Source of the DNA: Epiperipatus broadwayi | Taxonomy: Eukaryota > Onychophora > Udeonychophora > Euonychophora > Peripatidae | Direction of reading: 5' to 3' | Assembly (NCBI GenBank): GCA_028023455.1 | Contig: JAQFVV010000002.1 | Coordinates: forward strand, 33,611,725-33,675,724 | Length of the DNA: 64,000 nt | In this document: in pieces, positions 11,966 to 21,736 of the stretch | Layout: each line of letters begins with the position of its first letter | How positions within the stretch are numbered: position 1 is the stretch's first letter | Translations under genes and position numbers: made by a program | Notes under the pieces: generated by a model | Seen by the model: the letters and a program-made list of their open reading frames with translations, nothing else | What the model was told of the DNA's origin: nothing | Databases searched by the model: none

Positions 11966-13849
11966 TTTATATAACATTTGTAATACAAGGTTGTTTAAAT
12001 TAGGTCATGCGACATCTAACTTGATTTTTTTGTAATATATAATTATGTATACAAATTAAATATATCACATACATTAAGAGTTTAAAATAGTTTTTGAAAT
12101 GTTATTAAATTGAAAAAAAAATTTTTTATCTGCCTTTTATGATCATTATTTAAAACAAATGAAAATTCTAAGAATAATTGTTAACTGCAATGTGCAAAAT
12201 TATTAAATATTTTTCATATTTTTTCTGCCCTCATATTTATTAAACAAGTTGACATACAAAAAAGATGTTTCAAATGGATTAAGGTCATAAAACATATATC
12301 AATTTTCAAGAATTTAAATATATTAAACCTCAATTTTACAATTTCATTCTAACTTGAAAAAGTTAAAAAAATTAACAAACAAACAGATTTTCTAAAACGA
12401 ATAAAAGCATTTAAAAGTGTAATTGTTTAAGCTTTTCATCATCTTGTTCAAAGTAAGAATCTATTCACTATGTTCCTATGAAAACATGATTGGTTTTCTT
12501 TCCAAACTGCCTATAAAGCCGTCTTTGAATCATCATGTATGTTACACAGCAACATATTTTAGCTATTAAGTATAAAAATTTAAAATTATTAGTATGATTG
12601 GATTATGATTTATGACATGAAATGTGACAACATGTTTCATACCTCAACACATAACATTGAATTTGTTTTAAATTGGGGAAAACTGAGATTGAAATGACCA
12701 AAGTGATTTATATTCTTTATGTGAGACCAAGTTTTCAAGTGTTCTTCAAAATTTTGTGATGGCAAAAAAAAGGCACTGAAGACAATCTACATGGCAGTAC
12801 ATTAATTTTTTTGTGGTGAATAGCTCAATGATTTCATTATGTCATACACACACTAATGTAGATATGGAATTGAAGAGATCTTGAAGACAATTGTCATCTT
12901 TTTATTGATATATACTGTATATATAGCTATGCTTAACAATTAATATTCCCTTTACAACTTACCTTCTATTATAAATATCAAATTCAAGTCAAAACTACTT
13001 TATGAATATGTTAAAAATTGACAGACAAGTTTAACATAACAATGTTAATTATTAAATAAAGCATCATAAAACACATTCACATGGTTTTCTCGATTATACA
13101 TATCTCTCAAAGTAAAAATAGTGGAATGATGAAACAATTTTAATTAGATTATGTTTTGATTTAAAACAGGTTTATGAACCATATTGAAGAGTACACATAC
13201 CCAATGTAGAACTGATATAGACTAGTACCACAGTGTTAGAATGTTTATTAATTTTTTGTAGAAATAGGAACTGAGACAATAGAAATAGCAATTGATAAAT
13301 TAAAAAAATTGATATTAGATAATTTCGTTTACAAATTTTTAGATAAAAAAAAATATGCATAAATATTAGCAGTTTAATTGATAAAACTAATTTTATTAAA
13401 TGATGGAAATTATTCAATAAAATTTTAAAAGATATTTCAATAAAAGTAATAAGATATTTTAAAAAGATATGGAGTAAAATGTCCCAGATTAAGGTACTTT
13501 GGGATTAGCATTGCCATGATGTAATCATCCAGACATAATTATTCTAATTTTGCAAATTATTCTAGCATTTTAGGTTTTCATAATAATCATAACTATGGCA
13601 TTCTCCCAATCACAAACCCATCATCCTCCTTCCACTGATGAAAGATACATGGCATAAGGTATTTACAAGCATGGACAGTAAAATTACTATGAAATCCTAA
13701 AGTGTTAGAATAATTCACAAAGTTAGAGGAATTATCGCTGGATTAATATGCCATGATAATGCTAACGCCAAAGTATCCATCAGATTAATAATGATATATG
13801 AATAAATTGCTAAGTTGTCTTAAAGATAGAAATGAAAGTTTAATATAAA
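11966..13849. other. Unassigned AT-rich sequence
   Basis: The first 60 bp after the foldback element also match sequence beside the related copy at 37350, so the family unit may be longer than its palindrome. Around 13500-13790 weak inverted similarity (for example CATTGCCATGATGTAA against ATGCCATGATAATGC) suggests another decayed foldback. Nothing else supported. Confidence 0.4.
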
Positions 13850-14700
13850 TTGAAAAGGAATTATATAAATTTAGGAGAGAGTAACTAGAAGAAGAATGTT
13901 TAGAAGTAGAGGAACTACAACAAAATGTAATTTTTTTTAATTTATAACAAAATAAAACAATAGTAAATCAAGTGTTAACATAAAATAATGATTGAAGGTA
14001 AAAATGATAAAATAATAATAAGATGAGAACAATATATCGATATTTATATAGAAAAAATGAAATAAGAATGTCATATCTTGTGGAATAATGAAAGAAAAAG
14101 TTATTCAAATATAAACTGAGAAGAAAACTAAAAAGACACAAAAAATTGATGATTCCATCAGAATTATTGAAAGTTATGAGAGAAAATGAAATAGTTGATA
14201 TCTATAATGTAATTTATAATTCAGGAGAATAATTTTCATTGAACATATGTTCCCATTAAAAATACATAAAGAATTTTAAAACAATTAGTTTAATTTTAAT
14301 ATTCTATTAAGATACTATAGATATCTTTTAACTAAATTTGAAATAGTTTATTTAAAAATTAATTTGAATTTAAAAATGACAGTGAAACCAGTGATGAAAT
14401 TAGGAAATATTAAGTGGAAATATGAAAAGTTTTGCATTGGTGGTCAAGAGGTCAGCGCGACTGCCTTGCACTTACAGGCAGTTGCCCAGGTTGCGGGTTC
14501 AGGTCTCTATGACACTTAAAAAAAATGAAAAGTTTAATATTTCTTTTATTGATTTTCAAAAAGTTACTTGACAAAGTAAAATGGATATTGTGTTGAATAT
14601 AAGGAGAAATATAAGGAGAAAATTATAGATACAGGAAGGAAAAGCACTTATTAATAAATATGTATATGAACAATCTTATATATAAAATTCATATTTTATT
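13850..14700 (+). pseudogene. RTE-type LINE reverse transcriptase fragment, split by a SINE
   Basis: At about 14148-14230 the frame reads MIPSELLKVMRENEIVDIYN, the segment that opens the RTE reverse transcriptase fingers (IPAELLK-like). After a gap and the SINE at 14433-14524, 14545-14600 reads FIDFQKVT-stop-QSKMDIV, the block around the first catalytic aspartate (FIDYEKAFDS-like). Several stops and frame changes show it is dead. Orientation is opposite to the larger RTE copy at 17-20 kb. Confidence 0.65.
14433..14524 (+). mobile_element. tRNA-like mini-SINE, copy 3
   Basis: GCATTGGTGGTCAAGAGG opens the copy, followed by the anticodon-like arm with a small insertion and a shortened T-arm (GCGGGTTCAGGTC). 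The tail is TATGACACTTAAAAAAAA. The flanking 11-bp repeat ATGAAAAGTTT at 14422-14432 and 14525-14535 is exact and marks the target duplication. It sits inside an RTE fragment, so it inserted later than that LINE. Confidence 0.82.
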
Positions 14701-15146
14701 TGTTATCTGATTGGTGAATGTATGAATGTTTGTCTGATATGTGTCAAAGTAACAATCACTATATTAAGGAGAAGTAAATAATTCTGCCATTAAATAAAAA
14801 CTGCTAAGAAAAAAATAAGTACAAGTACTTTTAACTACAGAAATAGAGTATATATTTCATGATAAAGGACCCCATCCTGCTGCAGAAGCAGCTACAAACA
14901 CCGATTTATAAATCAATATTAAGGTGTTTTGTGTTTTTATGGTCTGTCAATCCCCTAATGACATATTTAGCAATGTTTAATTTAAAATCTAAAAAACTTT
15001 TATAAATTAGCAATAGAAAAGCAGATTTTACATTAAATCTTAAAAAAAACTGTTAAAGCAATAATTAAAAAATTACAAATATTATATTTAATAGAAAATA
15101 TTACAAAAACAACCAGCATTTTTTTAAACTGACATTAAGGTAACTA
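14701..15146. other. Unassigned AT-rich sequence
   Basis: Nothing supported. Confidence 0.5.
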
Positions 15147-15994
15147 TTAACCTTTTGACTGTTTGACTCGTTCTTAATCGAGGCAATTTTTGATACATAT
15201 TCGTTTTAATCGAGTAAATTTGACATCGCTGTAAATTGCTTAGTTTTTGGACTACGTTTACGGTTTTAACGTCATTTTTTAGAACGCAAAAAGTTTTATA
15301 ATATACTGCCATCTATTGAATTATTTTACAAGTAAAAAATCAATTAATTGATGATTTATGTCAAACAAAAACTAAGCACTGCCTTTTCACATCTTTTCTT
15401 GAATCTTATTGGCTGTTGAAATTTTGTAAACAAAAGAAAATGGAAAAGCTCCGCCTTCTCATCATCTTTTCTTGAATCTTATTGGCTGTTAAAATTTTTA
15501 TATGGCTGCCAAAAATTAAAAATTTACGAACGCTTTTGTTTTATTTTGAAAATGATAAACGAATGTTTTAGAGCATTTTAAAAATATTTTTTGATGAAAT
15601 ACAAATAAAATACAAATTATTTTCATATAATATGTCAAAAATAAATATTATTTTACAAAAATAGTTACGATTTTAGCAAGAATTATTTATTTATTGCAAA
15701 GTCGGGAAAAAAAAATCATAACGTGAAATTATGATTGCCGTTTCTTTTCATGTCAACCGTAACAAATATTTTTAAAATTAAAAATCAAAATTTATTTTTG
15801 AACAAACTTTCGTTTATTTTTATAGTGTGAGAAATTACTAATATACTTTTTAAAAACGAAACTAAAGTGAATATATTTAAAAAAACGGTCAATAACTTTT
15901 GAAAAATTGATACATTATTTTGTGCATCAGCTAATTAAAAGCTTTGAGTGATACCACCTGCAGCGAATGAACAATTGGACAGTTAAAGGGTTAA
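15147..15994. mobile_element. Non-autonomous piggyBac-type element
   Basis: The element is flanked by TTAA on both sides (15147-15150 and 15991-15994), the obligatory piggyBac target. The ends are CCTTTTGACTGT on the left and, inverted, CCCTTTAACTGT on the right: 12-bp terminal inverted repeats with two mismatches. The 840-bp interior has no transposase. It contains a direct repeat of TCTTTTCTTGAATCTTATTG at 15391-15415 and 15467-15490. A dead piggyBac transposase lies far away at 55.7-57.3 kb; no link between the two can be shown. Confidence 0.7.
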
Positions 15995-16369
15995 TAAAGC
16001 TTAAAGAATTAATGCAATTAGTTGTGCTGCTATTGAAAAATTGGGAAAAAAATTTTTTTTCATTTTTTTATCCAGAGGGTGCTCTAGTATATATATAATG
16101 TAAACTTATCAAGTATAACAAATATATTTAAAAATGTAAATTTTGATTTAGCTTTATTAAAATTAAGAAATTTATTTATATAATATTAAAATGTTTTGTT
16201 TAATTTACATTAAATCTTTAAAAATTTGTTAAAGTATCCAATTAAAAAAATCATGGGTCTTTACAAGGCTGAATGCATCTGTTAAAAATATAATAGTTAA
16301 ATGACCTTCTTATAAAAGGGATAGATATAGGAAGATGTTGATAGCAGTAATATTTTTTATTAAATGATT
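15995..16369. other. Unassigned AT-rich sequence
   Basis: Nothing supported. Confidence 0.5.
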
Positions 16370-16880
16370 ATATTTGCTGGTGATAAAAAAAGCCACTGAA
16401 AATGTTGTTCAGAACCGATAAAGCTTGTAGAAAGTTTAGGGTGAAATAATAATTAAAAAACTAATACAAAGTTAGAGAGAAGAAATAATAAGAGTAAGCA
16501 TTAGATAAAAAGCAAGAGAAGAAATGGTGATAAAAAATTAGTAAAAAATGGAATATCTAAATAAGCTTTTAATAAGAATAAACAATTAGATCTAAAACAA
16601 AAAAGGATTAATTTTTGTTTGGCTGATAAAAATTATGGATATTAGGGGAAAGGAGAAATAATTGGAGGCTTTAGAAATGTGGATTTGGAAAGTAATGAAC
16701 AGATTAAATTGGAAAGATAAGAACAAAAATATGAATTGAAAAAATTATAAAGAAATTATTTTTTGAGAAAATTAAATAGACAAACTAGATTGGAATGTGC
16801 TTAGAGACAGAAACATTAAGAAAAAATGTTGGGACTGTAGGAGGTAAAAAAATATAGAGCAAGAGAAAGTTGACTAATAA
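16370..16880 (+). pseudogene. LINE C-terminal fragment
   Basis: The frame from 16662 reads LEALEMWIWKVMNRLNWKDK, the conserved region after the reverse transcriptase of several LINEs (the LEAFEMWCWRRM type of motif). Upstream and downstream frames contain stops, and the following zinc-finger or endonuclease-like tail is not recognisable. It is a decayed piece of an element different from the RTE copies in this window. Confidence 0.55.
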
Positions 16881-17044
16881 TCTTAAAAAAGAAAAGTAAC
16901 TATAAATATTTAAAGATTAGAACAGACAACTGAAACATTTTTGGAATGTGATCTGCTTTGATTATATAAAATCTATCTTGCATAAATAATTATCATATAT
17001 ATGCATGAATGCATGGAAAGAGAGAGATGGGAATATAGACATCA
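16881..17044. other. Unassigned short stretch
   Basis: Nothing supported. Confidence 0.4.
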
Positions 17045-20000
17045 ACATGATCATTTTCAATTATTAGTGTTCACGACCACAAGGTCTCTCCAAGTTTAAT
17101 CCAGTTTCTCAGATTTCTAGACTCCTCTCTTCTCTACATCACACAAGCAAAACATTTATATTTCATCCATCCACCTCACATGTGGTCTATTTCTAGGTCT
17201 TTTAAAATCTCTTGGAATCCCATTTAAGATTTCAACTTTCCATCTTTTATCACTCTTCTAACAAGATGCCCAATCCAGCTTCTTTCAGTAGTGACAGTAA
17301 TACCTGTTTATTTCCTCACTCATATATTTCATTCTCAATCCCTTCTTTTTTCCTTAACATGCATCTCTCCATACTTGATAAGTGATCTGAAGTCTCTGTA
17401 TTGCTCTTCTGTTTAATGTCCATATCTTAGAATAAAGAAAAAATACATTTATTAAAATTTATTAATATTTATTTCTACCAAAAACACCCATCCAAATTTA
17501 ATTCTATGACTAATTTCATCCATTACATTTCCATCTGTAGTAACAATGTGACCAATGTATTTGTAGTTGCTAACTTCTTCATTATCAATCTTTATTTTCT
17601 TCTTTTGAGAAAATCCATTAAACTTCACCTTATTCTTTTTGGCATTTATCTAGTCCTACTTTTTGATTTTCATTTGATAACTCTTGCAACTTTTCCTGAA
17701 CCTCTGAAACATTATTTTCAAAACACAATTAGTCACCTGCAAAATCTAAGTAACCACTAACCTCCATTTACGTTTAATTTCTTAACTTCCCATTTTAATC
17801 TGCAAAATACTTCTTTAAAACTGCTGTAAAAGGTTGTGGAAATATGGAGTCCTTCTGCCACACCTATTTCAATGTTAATCTTCTTAGCATAACTATGAAA
17901 TTTAATCATGCCTGTTGCATTGTGATAAATATTCTTCAGAATATAACAATATCTTGAAGTTATAGCTTGATGATCTAATGCTTTAATCACTGAAGAAATG
18001 TCTATAAAATAGATGTATTTGATAATCCACAAATCCAAAGCATATTGGCAACTCATATTCATTAGTTCATTTGATAATTTCTCTGAATGCTGCTTATTAT
18101 TTTGGTTGGTTGAGATCCAAAATGTACTACAGATAAATTATAATTACTTTCATAAAAATTTTGTATTCAACTGATAGCTCTGTGATTTCTGACGTCTTCT
18201 TTATCACCTTCTTAAAATATCAATAGTATTACTATATTCTTCCAAATATCTGGTTCATCTTTATCATTTAGATATCTGGCTTATATTTTTGCCAACAGCT
18301 AACGTATTCCCTTGAATTGTTGCATTTCCTGAAGATGCAACAATTGTAGGAAATAATTTCTTATTGTTTGATGCTATGTAATTCTTCATATAACTCTTCA
18401 CACATTTCATCATATCATCTCTCTTTTTAATAATAGTTCCATATTTTTTCTTATTGCAGAAATAAGTTTTCTACCAATTCCAAGATATTTTTTACATTGT
18501 TGAAACTTTTATTTTCTTCTATAGCTTTCCTTGTTCATTCACAAACATATATTCTTACATCTTTATTAATCATTTATTTTGTACCACTTTACAAAGTTCT
18601 AGATATTCAGTTCTTTTTAAGTGATCATTTTTTATGTATTTTCATATTTCCTTTCTTATTGTAGTTTCAGTAGAAAGTTTATAAGTAAATTGCTGTATTT
18701 ATGAACCAGATGTCTTTGTTGCAGTTCATAATCTTATACTTCCTATTTACATTATTGAAATCTGAAGCAACTTCAAAATCCATTAATATTTTAAAAGGAT
18801 TTGTGAATTCTAATTTAAATTCATTGAAATGTTTCTGAAGTTTAAGAATATCAACAATGAATACTTAGTTTTGCATTAACACGTATCTTACATCTAACTA
18901 ATTGATGATCACTTTCTGTGTTCAATTTATTGAGAACATTACAATATCGAAATATATACTTTTTGTTATATATTCCTGCTTTATCTTCATTTGGATGTAT
19001 ATAAATAAATACACCAAACTTCTTTTTAAAACTTGATCTTTATATGAGTATTATAAAAATATAAGTACACAACAACATTTCGACTATTTTATAATATAGT
19101 CTTTTTCAAGGAAACTGAAAATAAAAATATAATACAAAAAAAAAATACTCTTTACCTCAAACCTTTCTATTATAAACACTCTCAAAACTTTATCAAATTT
19201 TTTTACATTTATATACCCATCCAAAAATACTAAAAACATTTAATTAACAAATCTTATTTTCTTTTTTCTTATCTATTTACATAAAGATTTTGAAATAAAA
19301 TCTTTAAAATGTATAACATAAGAGAATAATAAAGAAATAAATTTACATTAGTGAAATTAAGCCTGAATTGAATAAGATGTTAATAGATAAGAAAAAGTAA
19401 AATAATAGATTTGTTAATAATGTTTTAGAGTATTTTTGGATGAGTATATAAATATAAAACATTTTGATAAAGTTTTGAGATTGTTTATAATAGAAATGTT
19501 AGAGAAAAAGAGTATTTTTTAATTTTTGGATTTGTTTTGGAATATGTGATATTTATATTTGTATTTTTTAGTGTTCCTTGAAAAAGACTATATTATAAAA
19601 TAGTCGAAACATTGGCGTGTAGTTATATTTTTATAATAGTCATATAAAAATCAAGTTTTAAAAAGAAGTTTGGTGCATATTTATTTATATATATATTGAA
19701 AGTTATGAACTATTTTTGAAAATAAAACTGTGTAGATGATATTTTAAATTCCTTCATTTGGATGCTTTCATGTCCATTTCTGTTTATTATTTGTCTCAAA
19801 TGAAGAATTCATAATATACAATTTATATTTTTCTGAAAATTCCACAAATCTGTGTTCTCTCTCATTTTAATCACCATAACCAAATTTAACCACAGCTCTT
19901 TCGTTTTTTAATCATTTACCAATTCTACCATTAAAGTCTTCCATGATAATTTTAAAATGTTGTTTGATCTGATTACAAGCCTTTTGTACATTTATGCAAA

Positions 20001-20430
20001 ATTCTTTACTTATTCATCACAGAGTGTTAGATCATAAACCAGAATTATCTGCAGTTGGTATCTTCTATTAAGTTGAATAACCGGTTTTGCTATTTTGTCT
20101 GATAGTATTAATCTTCTTAATGCTATTTTTCCATTTTTTATTTATAATGAATCAAACTCCATCTGTATTTTAATATTTGGTTCTTGTCAACTTTTTAAAT
20201 CAATTGACTTTTCACCCTTTCTTCAAACTTCACAAAGTTCAACAAAATGCCATTTCATATTAGACAATTCATGCAATCTTCCTTCATTATAAAGTGATTT
20301 GCAGTTATAATTATCTAAATAAAAAACTGTCATCAAATGACAGCTTAGATCTGCCATCAGGAATTCTTACTACCCTCCATCTTTGGTGCCCAACTCCTGA
20401 CTTGGCTGGTGACTTTACAGCTACCTGGAA
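17045..20430 (-). pseudogene. RTE-type LINE, long decayed copy split by a Penelope insertion
   Basis: On the minus strand the 5' part (20430 down to 19765) carries an apurinic-endonuclease-like region with MEDFNGRIGK and KWT-stop-KHPNE blocks. The 3' part (18984 down to 17045) continues with an SDHQLV motif, then reverse transcriptase blocks such as INIEIGVAEGLHISTTF (17757-18062 region). The last part matches the 3' end of the RTE copy at 27970-28790. Stops and frame changes are frequent. A 754-bp palindrome interrupts the endonuclease between HPNE and SDHQ, flanked by a 13-bp direct repeat. The RTE clade assignment comes from the endonuclease-RT order and the TGATGA-rich 3' ends of related copies. 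Confidence 0.75.
18998..19751. mobile_element. Palindromic Penelope-like insertion with hammerhead-like ends
   Basis: The insertion is flanked by CTTCATTTGGATG at 18985-18997 and 19752-19764, an exact 13-bp target duplication. Its arms, about 18999-19279 and 19380-19690, are inverted copies. Each arm carries a hammerhead-like motif reading outward: CTTGAAAAA, a 6-bp stem (GACTAT/ATAGTC) and GAAA, at 19078-19110 (minus) and 19577-19609 (plus). The first box departs from CTGATGA. It is non-coding, so only the 3' region of a Penelope-like element was copied twice in opposite directions. Confidence 0.7.
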
Positions 20431-20950
20431 ATAAGGGCTACAATTTATTATTTTCATGATTATAAATATCTATTTTAAAAAAAGTTCATTCACACAAATA
20501 TTCATCCTGTCTTCAAAAAAACTCAATAGATATTTCAGTTAAGAACTATCAAGTAATTGAGAAGAAAGAACATGACCTTTCTTAATCTAAACTCAGAAAA
20601 AAAACAGCCAATAAACTCACCATGCCAGTTGATGCTCATTGGTAAGCAGGATATCCATGTACGTGTACTACATTAATACTCATATAGTAATATCAGCAGT
20701 AAGAGTGTGTGGAGTGGACCTTAGGAATTTGTTCTGCTCGGTAATGACGAATCAAAGTGTCTTCTTTCATTTTAATAGCAAACTTCTTTTTGTAGCAATA
20801 TGGATACAGATAGAGATTGTTAGTTGTTATTGATATTGTTTATGCGTTTACTGCTTTTCTGTATTTAGATACAGATATTTATTTTGTATTTTTCACATAG
20901 TTTTTATTCCCTAAAAGTGTAATATATCTTTATTTTATAAGTTTTAAAAA
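20431..20950. other. Unassigned AT-rich sequence
   Basis: Possibly the 5' region of the RTE copy at its start. No other support. Confidence 0.4.
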
Positions 20951-20954
20951 AATA

Positions 20955-21212
20955 TTCAAACGGAAGTCAATCTCCGATAATGCGCTATTTCTTAAATATT
21001 ATAAATCTCTGCGCACTCTCCTACCTGTAAGAATTTAAAAAACTTAAGTGAATCACTTAAGTTTAGAGTATACATTCTATATATACCAACTCTTACAGAC
21101 CATGCTTATATCAGGACTTAAGTTTTTTAAATTCTTACCGGTGGGAAAGTGCGCGCGGAGATTTATAATATTTAAGAAATAGCGCATTATCGGAGATTGA
21201 CTTCCGTTTGAA
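20955..21212. mobile_element. MITE with long terminal inverted repeats and TA target
   Basis: Arms at 20955-21049 and 21116-21212 are inverted copies of about 95 bp, starting TTCAAACGGAAGTCAATCTC. A TA dinucleotide flanks each end (20953-20954 and 21213-21214), as for Tc1/mariner-type insertions. The 66-bp centre has no coding sequence. The arms are well conserved, so the element is fairly young or under folding constraint. The Gypsy element begins 120 bp downstream. Confidence 0.75.
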
Positions 21213-21334
21213 TAATTTCAAAGTTTTCAGCGCTTTATAATAATAAGTTTAAGTTTAAAAAATGTAAAATTATTTATTAAAAAATAAGAGCTTGTTATTA
21301 CGACTTATTTTGGATAACAAAAATATTTTCAATA

Positions 21335-21680
21335 TGCGATATACCCACCTACAGACTTAAGTATAAATACGTAAAAACTACATACCTGCTTATGGATTAC
21401 TCTGTTAAATAAATATAAAGAGAGCGCTGCTATCGTTTATCCAGACCAGACATGATAGATCGATAAGCATGGATATAAATAGCATGGTAGAACGATCTAC
21501 ACTCTCTTGTGTCCAGGTTCACGTGTGTAAAAGTAGTCAACGCCTTGGAAGGATATCTAGTCTCCAAGAAGAACCCATCCTCTAATTGTAAGAGTGATAA
21601 TTTGCTATCTGTGAAAACCCTGGATTATTATTATGCTTGCTGACTGGTTCTCTCTCATAGAGTAACCCTCAGACATAGCA
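21335..21680 (+). repeat. 5' LTR of Gypsy element
   Basis: 346 bp, TG...CA. A TATA-like TATAAATA lies at 21362-21369 and a polyadenylation signal AATAAA at 21408-21413, 46 bp apart. That order (TATA, start, AATAAA within R) is workable for an LTR promoter and terminator. U3/R/U5 borders cannot be fixed by eye. Confidence 0.95.
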
Positions 21681-21683
21681 GAG

Positions 21684-21704
21684 TGGCGCAGTCGTCAGGA
21701 TAGA
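21684..21704 (+). other. Primer binding site, tRNA-Ser type
   Basis: Three bases after the LTR, TGGCGCAGTCG is the complement of a serine tRNA 3' end (CGACTGCGCCA). Similarity to the tRNA T-arm complement continues through CAGGAT, with mismatches. Serine tRNA priming is known for Mag-type elements; the exact isoacceptor is inferred from memory of tRNA-Ser acceptor stems. Confidence 0.7.
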
Positions 21705-21736
21705 ACCGTAAGTTAAGCGACGCACAAGAAAAAAAA

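Noticed and set aside
21677-21690. AGCAGAGTGGCGCA at the LTR border resembles the 5' end of initiator tRNA-Met
   Set aside because: A primer site must complement a tRNA 3' end; the tRNA-Ser complement starting at 21684 explains the sequence better, and part of the match lies in the LTR.
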